Assembly (NCBI RefSeq): GCF_027257875.1 | Contig: NZ_JAPVQY010000039.1 | Span: forward strand, 1-64,000 | Direction of reading: 5' to 3' | Length of the DNA: 64,000 nucleotides | Origin: Burkholderia sp. IMCC1007 | GTDB taxonomy: Bacteria; Pseudomonadota; Gammaproteobacteria; Burkholderiales; Burkholderiaceae | Part shown: piece after piece, positions 62,942 to 64,000 of the stretch | Numbering within the stretch: the first letter of the stretch is position 1 | How the letters are laid out: every line of letters starts with the position of its first letter | Translations under genes and position numbers: made by a program | The notes under the pieces: generated by a model | What the model saw: only the letters and a program-made list of their open reading frames with translations | What the model was told of the DNA's origin: nothing | The model's database searches: none

Positions 62942-63734
62942 CAGGAGCTCCTCGATGTTGTTAGTCATACGGGCAAAGGCGGCATGACTTGCGCAATCGA
63001 ACAGCACCCGGGGCGAGGACATGGGACACGCCCGAGACACATAGAAGACGGAACTCCAGCGGAATGTTGCGTAGCGGGGCCCGGCTCTTGCAGTCCCCGA
63101 AGGGGACGTCTGGTTCGGAAAGACATCGTGATGCGTCTTGCATTGCGCAAGCGTTTCGCCTGCCCCGCTTGCCAAATCGCTCGTTCGGAGGGATGGTCCG
63201 ACAGCCATTGGCAAGGCAGTCGAAATTATATGGGCGTTTTTCAATCGTCTGTCAAAAATGCCGCGTCTCTGAGGGAAAACACGTAGGTTTTTGAGATGCA
63301 AGGGTGGCGACGGGGGCGCAACCTCGGGGAGGTGGGGACAGATGCTGTCAGTGCAATCGGGTTGCTATTCGGCAGAACAGTTAGGCCAAGATCCTTGTTG
63401 GGCGAGGTGTTTGCCGATGGGTGAGTCGCGGTGCTGCATTTTTTGGGCTGCCGAGGGCATGATCATCGGAAATCAATCGACCGATGATTGTGTGAATGCG
63501 CACCAGGACGGGGCGCTTGGCGAGGCGGCAAATCTTTCCGTTAGCCAACCAAACCAGATGTGTTGAAAGTTTTTTGATATTTAAATGAAATAATTCGAAT
63601 TCGCTTTTGCAATCTAGCCAGCCTCCCCTGTAGGTCGCGCCCGCAGCGCCTCGCAGTCGCCTCAGGGCCGCTTCGACGCCCCCCCTCGTCGCCCAGCCGC
63701 CAGCCAGTGATCTGCCGTTTTTTGTTGGCGCTTA
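62942..63734. other. livK leader and AT-richer edge region
   Basis: 793 bp. The right part of the livK leader (to 63255) contains its promoter. From about 63300 to 63734 I see no recognisable gene; a rightward open frame at 63291-63566 has no ribosome-binding site or familiar motif. AT-rich runs lie at 63565-63615. The composition and the Rhs fragment beyond suggest eroded mobile or accessory DNA. Confidence 0.5.
63225..63255 (-). promoter_or_regulatory. Promoter of the liv operon
   Basis: On the minus strand, TTGACA (63255-63250) and TATAAT (63230-63225) are both perfect consensus hexamers, 19 bp apart, slightly long. Transcription would begin near 63218, giving a leader of about 275 nt before livK. 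Confidence 0.65.
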
Positions 63735-63992
63735 TCACCTTGGTTCGGATTCCCATGAATCACGCTCTTCGCTTTTCTTCTGCAGCCCAAACGCGCCGTA
63801 TTCGAAATGTGTCGTCCCAACACCAAGCCGGTCCTTCTGCACGACGGTCTTGAGCTGGTTCCAATCGTCATACTCAAGCACCAGTTCTTTAGCAGCCCCA
63901 TGCGCACTCAGCTTGCAAACAGCCACAAGATCTATGGTCGCGGCGCGCGGGCGCTGTGGGCGTGGCAGCCGACACATGGTCCCCACCGAGCG
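63735..63992 (-). pseudogene. Rhs/YD-repeat protein fragment
   Basis: A leftward frame contains LVLEYDDWNQLKTVVQKDRL then TTHFEYGAFGLQKKSEERD, matching the YD repeats of Rhs proteins (YDxxNQL... T.F.YDALGRR..K). It stops at 63735, well before the expected hyperconserved core end and toxin tip, and an in-frame stop lies at 63993-63995. It is therefore a broken piece of an Rhs element. Confidence 0.65.
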
Positions 63993-64000
63993 TCATCTTT

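Overview
The window is very GC-rich, densely coded DNA from a Burkholderia-type betaproteobacterium, most likely the Burkholderia cepacia complex. The strongest pointer is a divergent dgdR/dgdA pair whose DgdA matches, as far as I recall it, the B. cepacia 2,2-dialkylglycine decarboxylase in length (433 aa) and sequence. An mmsA/mmsB valine-catabolism operon, many LysR regulators, a DUF2917 gene and a LIV-type transport operon fit this. The mix of catabolic, transport and regulatory genes with few housekeeping genes suggests a secondary replicon or a variable chromosomal region; that is inference.

Layout. 1-5.4 kb: a PlpD-type patatin/beta-barrel protein (cut by the left edge), an RstB/RstA-like two-component pair and glutaminase glsA. 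5.4-6.8 kb: a lower-GC insert with a broken PhzF-family gene and a SnoaL-like gene, bounded on the right by a diverged second copy of the glsA 3' end. 6.8-15.5 kb: an isochorismatase-like protein, a degenerate small gene, a membrane protein fused to a cysteine-hydrolase-like domain, a lipoprotein, an XRE regulator, an HD hydrolase, a frameshifted type VI immunity-like gene, and a drug-efflux MFS divergent from a LysR gene. 15.5-24.3 kb: valine/isobutyryl-CoA catabolism (acyl-CoA dehydrogenase, acyl-CoA synthetase, mmsA, mmsB, enoyl-CoA hydratase, 3-hydroxyisobutyryl-CoA hydrolase) with a divergent AraC regulator. 24.4-32.3 kb: nfeD/slipin pair, a Tat-exported HAD phosphatase, and an M24 peptidase, hydrolase-SDR fusion and metal-dependent hydrolase run.

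32.4-36.8 kb: small proteins, a possible small RNA, a purine permease and a LysR gene. 37.2-42.7 kb: a self-contained catabolic locus with a beta-keto acid cleavage enzyme (BKACE), a cyclase-family hydrolase, an MFS carrier, a porin and a divergent TetR regulator, tied together by a repeated operator-like motif. This is the best candidate for an undescribed pathway. 43-44.7 kb: a three-gene cassette (dimeric alpha/beta-barrel-like protein, tautomerase-like protein, metallo-beta-lactamase hydrolase) behind a perfect palindrome. 45.8-48.4 kb: about five 49-bp tandem repeats in the leader of a sigma-54 activator, then a 2Fe-2S ferredoxin.

48.4-57.9 kb: SRPBCC and LysE proteins, a leucine-rich-repeat protein kinase, tRNA-Leu(GAG) with promoter and terminator, a galactarate/talarate dehydratase-like enzyme beside a truncated transporter, dgdR/dgdA, a LuxR-type regulator and a DMT-transporter remnant. 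57.9-63 kb: the livK-H-M-G-F branched-chain amino acid ABC operon read leftward from a near-consensus promoter. The right edge carries a broken Rhs-type repeat fragment in AT-richer DNA.
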